Assembly: GCA_937873655.1 (NCBI GenBank)
Contig: CALMYQ010000127.1
Coordinates: 1 to 61,736 of the forward strand
Source of the DNA: an uncultured Lewinella sp.
Lineage (GTDB): Bacteria > Bacteroidota > Bacteroidia > Chitinophagales > Saprospiraceae
DNA length: 61,736 nt
Direction of reading: 5' to 3'
This document shows positions 60,543 through 61,736 of this stretch, in pieces (the stretch's first letter is position 1; every line of letters starts with the position of its first letter). A program made the position numbers and the translations under genes. The notes under the pieces are model-generated. The model worked only from the letters and a program-made list of their open reading frames with translations, was not told where the DNA came from and made no database searches.

Positions 60543-61571
60543 ATGCTGACCATTACACTGCAAGAACCGGGCAGGTTTACCTATTCCGATACACAACCTC
60601 AAACGGACCTGCTTCCCGGCGAAGCCCTCCTCAAGGTACACCGCATCGGTATCTGCGGAACGGACCTGCACGCTTATCGCGGTAAACAGCCGTTTTTTTC
60701 CTATCCGCGCATATTGGGGCATGAACTGGGCGTAGAAGTTGTCCGGATCGGCGAACAGGTTCAAAACGTCAGGGTAGGGGACCGCTGCGCCGTCGAGCCG
60801 TACTTCAACCGGACAACGGACCAGGCGGTCCGCCGGGGCAGGACAAATTGCGGGGAAAACCTCTCCGTTTTCGGCGTTCACGAAGACGGCGGCATGCGCG
60901 AATTCATCAAAATATCTGCCCGGTACCTGCACCCTTCCGCTCACCTGGATTACGAACAACTGGCCTTGATCGAGCCGCTCGGGATCGGCTGCCATGCCGT
61001 CAACAGGGCGGCAATAACGCCGGATGACCTGGTCCTGGTGATCGGCGCGGGACCCATCGGGTTGGCCACCCTGCAGTTTGCAAAACTGACCGGTGCGCGG
61101 GTTGCGGTCATGGACATCAACGAAAAAAGACTGGCTTTTTGCCGGGAAAAAATGGGCGCCGACGGGACCGTGAACGCCGCAACCGGCGAGGTCATTCCGA
61201 TGATCCGCGAACAATTTGCCGGCGATCTGCCCACCGTTGTGCTGGACGCTACCGGAAGCCCCCAGTCGATGAAAAATACGCTGGACTATGTCGCCTTTGG
61301 CGGTAAAATCGTCTTCATCGGCCTTTTTCAGGGGGATTTCACCTTCTTTGACCCCCTGTTCCACAAAAAAGAGATTACTTTGCTGGCCAGCAGGAATGCC
61401 CTGGGCAGCGATTTCCGGCAGATCATTCGCCAGATGGAAGAAGGCCTGATCGATACGCGGCCCTGGATCACTCACCGGATCGCGGCAGGTGACCTGGCGG
61501 CCCGTTTTGAGTCGCTGTTGTTGCCGGAAACAGGGGTGATCAAGGCGATGGTGGAAATGCTTGATGCTTGA
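60543..61571 (+). CDS. Zinc-type medium-chain alcohol/polyol dehydrogenase
   Basis: A 342-aa MDR-superfamily dehydrogenase. The catalytic zinc site is formed by Cys in GICGTDLHAYRG and His-Glu in ILGHELGVEVV; the Rossmann motif VIGAGPIGLATLQFAK is near residue 165. GVHEDGGMREFIKI and the overall pattern resemble L-galactonate/sorbitol/threonine dehydrogenase-like members. The structural-zinc loop is altered: where relatives have four Cys, this one reads EPYFNRTTDQAVRRGRTNCG, keeping a single Cys. The likely role is oxidation of a sugar alcohol or sugar acid with NAD(P). The stop and last residues (MLDA) lie in a GATGCTT repeat. Confidence 0.88.
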   Translation: MLTITLQEPGRFTYSDTQPQTDLLPGEALLKVHRIGICGTDLHAYRGKQPFFSYPRILGHELGVEVVRIGEQVQNVRVGDRCAVEPYFNRTTDQAVRRGRTNCGENLSVFGVHEDGGMREFIKISARYLHPSAHLDYEQLALIEPLGIGCHAVNRAAITPDDLVLVIGAGPIGLATLQFAKLTGARVAVMDINEKRLAFCREKMGADGTVNAATGEVIPMIREQFAGDLPTVVLDATGSPQSMKNTLDYVAFGGKIVFIGLFQGDFTFFDPLFHKKEITLLASRNALGSDFRQIIRQMEEGLIDTRPWITHRIAAGDLAARFESLLLPETGVIKAMVEMLDA

Positions 61572-61736
61572 TGCTGGAGGCTTGATGCTGGATGCTGGAT
61601 GCTGGAGGCCGGATGCTGGATGCTGGAGGCTTGATGTTTGTTTCTGCCAGGCTGAGGCGTAGTGGCTGCCTTACGCTGAAGACTGCCAACTGAAGACTGC
61701 CAACTGAAGACTGCCAACTGAAGACTGCCAACTGAA
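61556..61736 (+). repeat. 7-bp (GATGCTG)n array and 14-bp (ACTGAAGACTGCCA)n array at the right edge
   Basis: From 61556 to about 61639 run heptamers GATGCTT, GATGCTG, GAGGCTT and GAGGCCG, overlapping the dehydrogenase stop. From 61675 to the window end runs ACTGAAG-ACTGCCA, a double heptamer, at least four times. Between them a core-like CTGCCAGGCTGAGGCGTAGT / GGCTGCC. The 7-bp words match the degenerate set behind the PLP enzyme gene (21035-21131). The array continues past the window. Confidence 0.88.

Noticed and set aside
1..61736. tRNA, rRNA, known riboswitches, intact insertion sequences
   Set aside because: No cloverleaf-like, rRNA-like or familiar riboswitch sequence and no transposase gene was recognised by eye; a covariance-model search would be needed to exclude small RNAs.

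Overview
The window looks like a chromosomal segment of a Bacteroidota bacterium, probably of the Saprospiria (Lewinella/Haliscomenobacter-like). Seen directly: a division and cell-wall (dcw) cluster in Bacteroidota order without murF or ddl, an FtsZ ending in LHDNVD, a type IX secretion sorting domain, many lipoproteins, few Shine-Dalgarno sites, and several perfect TAnnTTTG -7 promoter elements. The genus-level placement is inference.

Layout. 3-125: 3' end of an unidentified gene. 174-1121: PfkB sugar kinase (minus). 1300-17812: dcw cluster mraZ-rsmH-ftsL-ftsI-murE-mraY-murD-ftsW-murG-murC-ftsQ-ftsA-ftsZ, with a MraZ-box operator in front and a strong hairpin terminator behind. 17960-23552: O-antigen-ligase-like protein, secreted M20 amidohydrolase, a Cys/Met-metabolism PLP enzyme, and an RluA-type pseudouridine synthase with a textbook Bacteroidota promoter. 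24261-33906: two giant adjacent genes (1780 and 1421 aa) that I do not recognise. 34140-38594: a decayed outer-membrane-protein remnant, a PPOX-fold protein, an NHL-propeller lyase-like protein, an HxlR regulator and two small lipoproteins.

38778-60435 is a beta-glucan (laminarin-type) utilization locus. On the minus strand, in transcription order, it holds a TIM-barrel glycosidase fused to an outer-membrane beta-barrel, a multi-module glycan-binding lipoprotein, a GH16 laminarinase lipoprotein, a GH161/GH94-type phosphorylase, a GH17 lipoprotein, a GH30 lipoprotein, a GPH/MFS sugar transporter fused to a cytosolic GH17 domain, a free cytosolic GH17, and a repeat-module protein with a type IX sorting tail. 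A divergent membrane regulator (propeller + Y_Y_Y + LuxR-type HTH) controls it by inference. No SusC/SusD pair is present. The inferred route is: surface binding and cutting (GH16, GH17, GH30), passage through the enzyme-linked beta-barrel, symport by the transporter-GH17 fusion, then cytosolic trimming and phosphorolysis. A zinc-type dehydrogenase (60543-61571) follows.

Scattered through the window is a family of short-word tandem repeats (word lengths 7, 8, 9 or 10 bp), often joined to a palindromic core (CCGCC-TTCGC ... GGAGCTACGGCGG). They sit at gene 3' ends, and in several genes the stop codon lies inside the repeat. Three interrupt the essential dcw cluster. The repeat family, the SusCD-less locus with its two enzyme-membrane-protein fusions, and the giant gene pair are the best candidates for undescribed biology.
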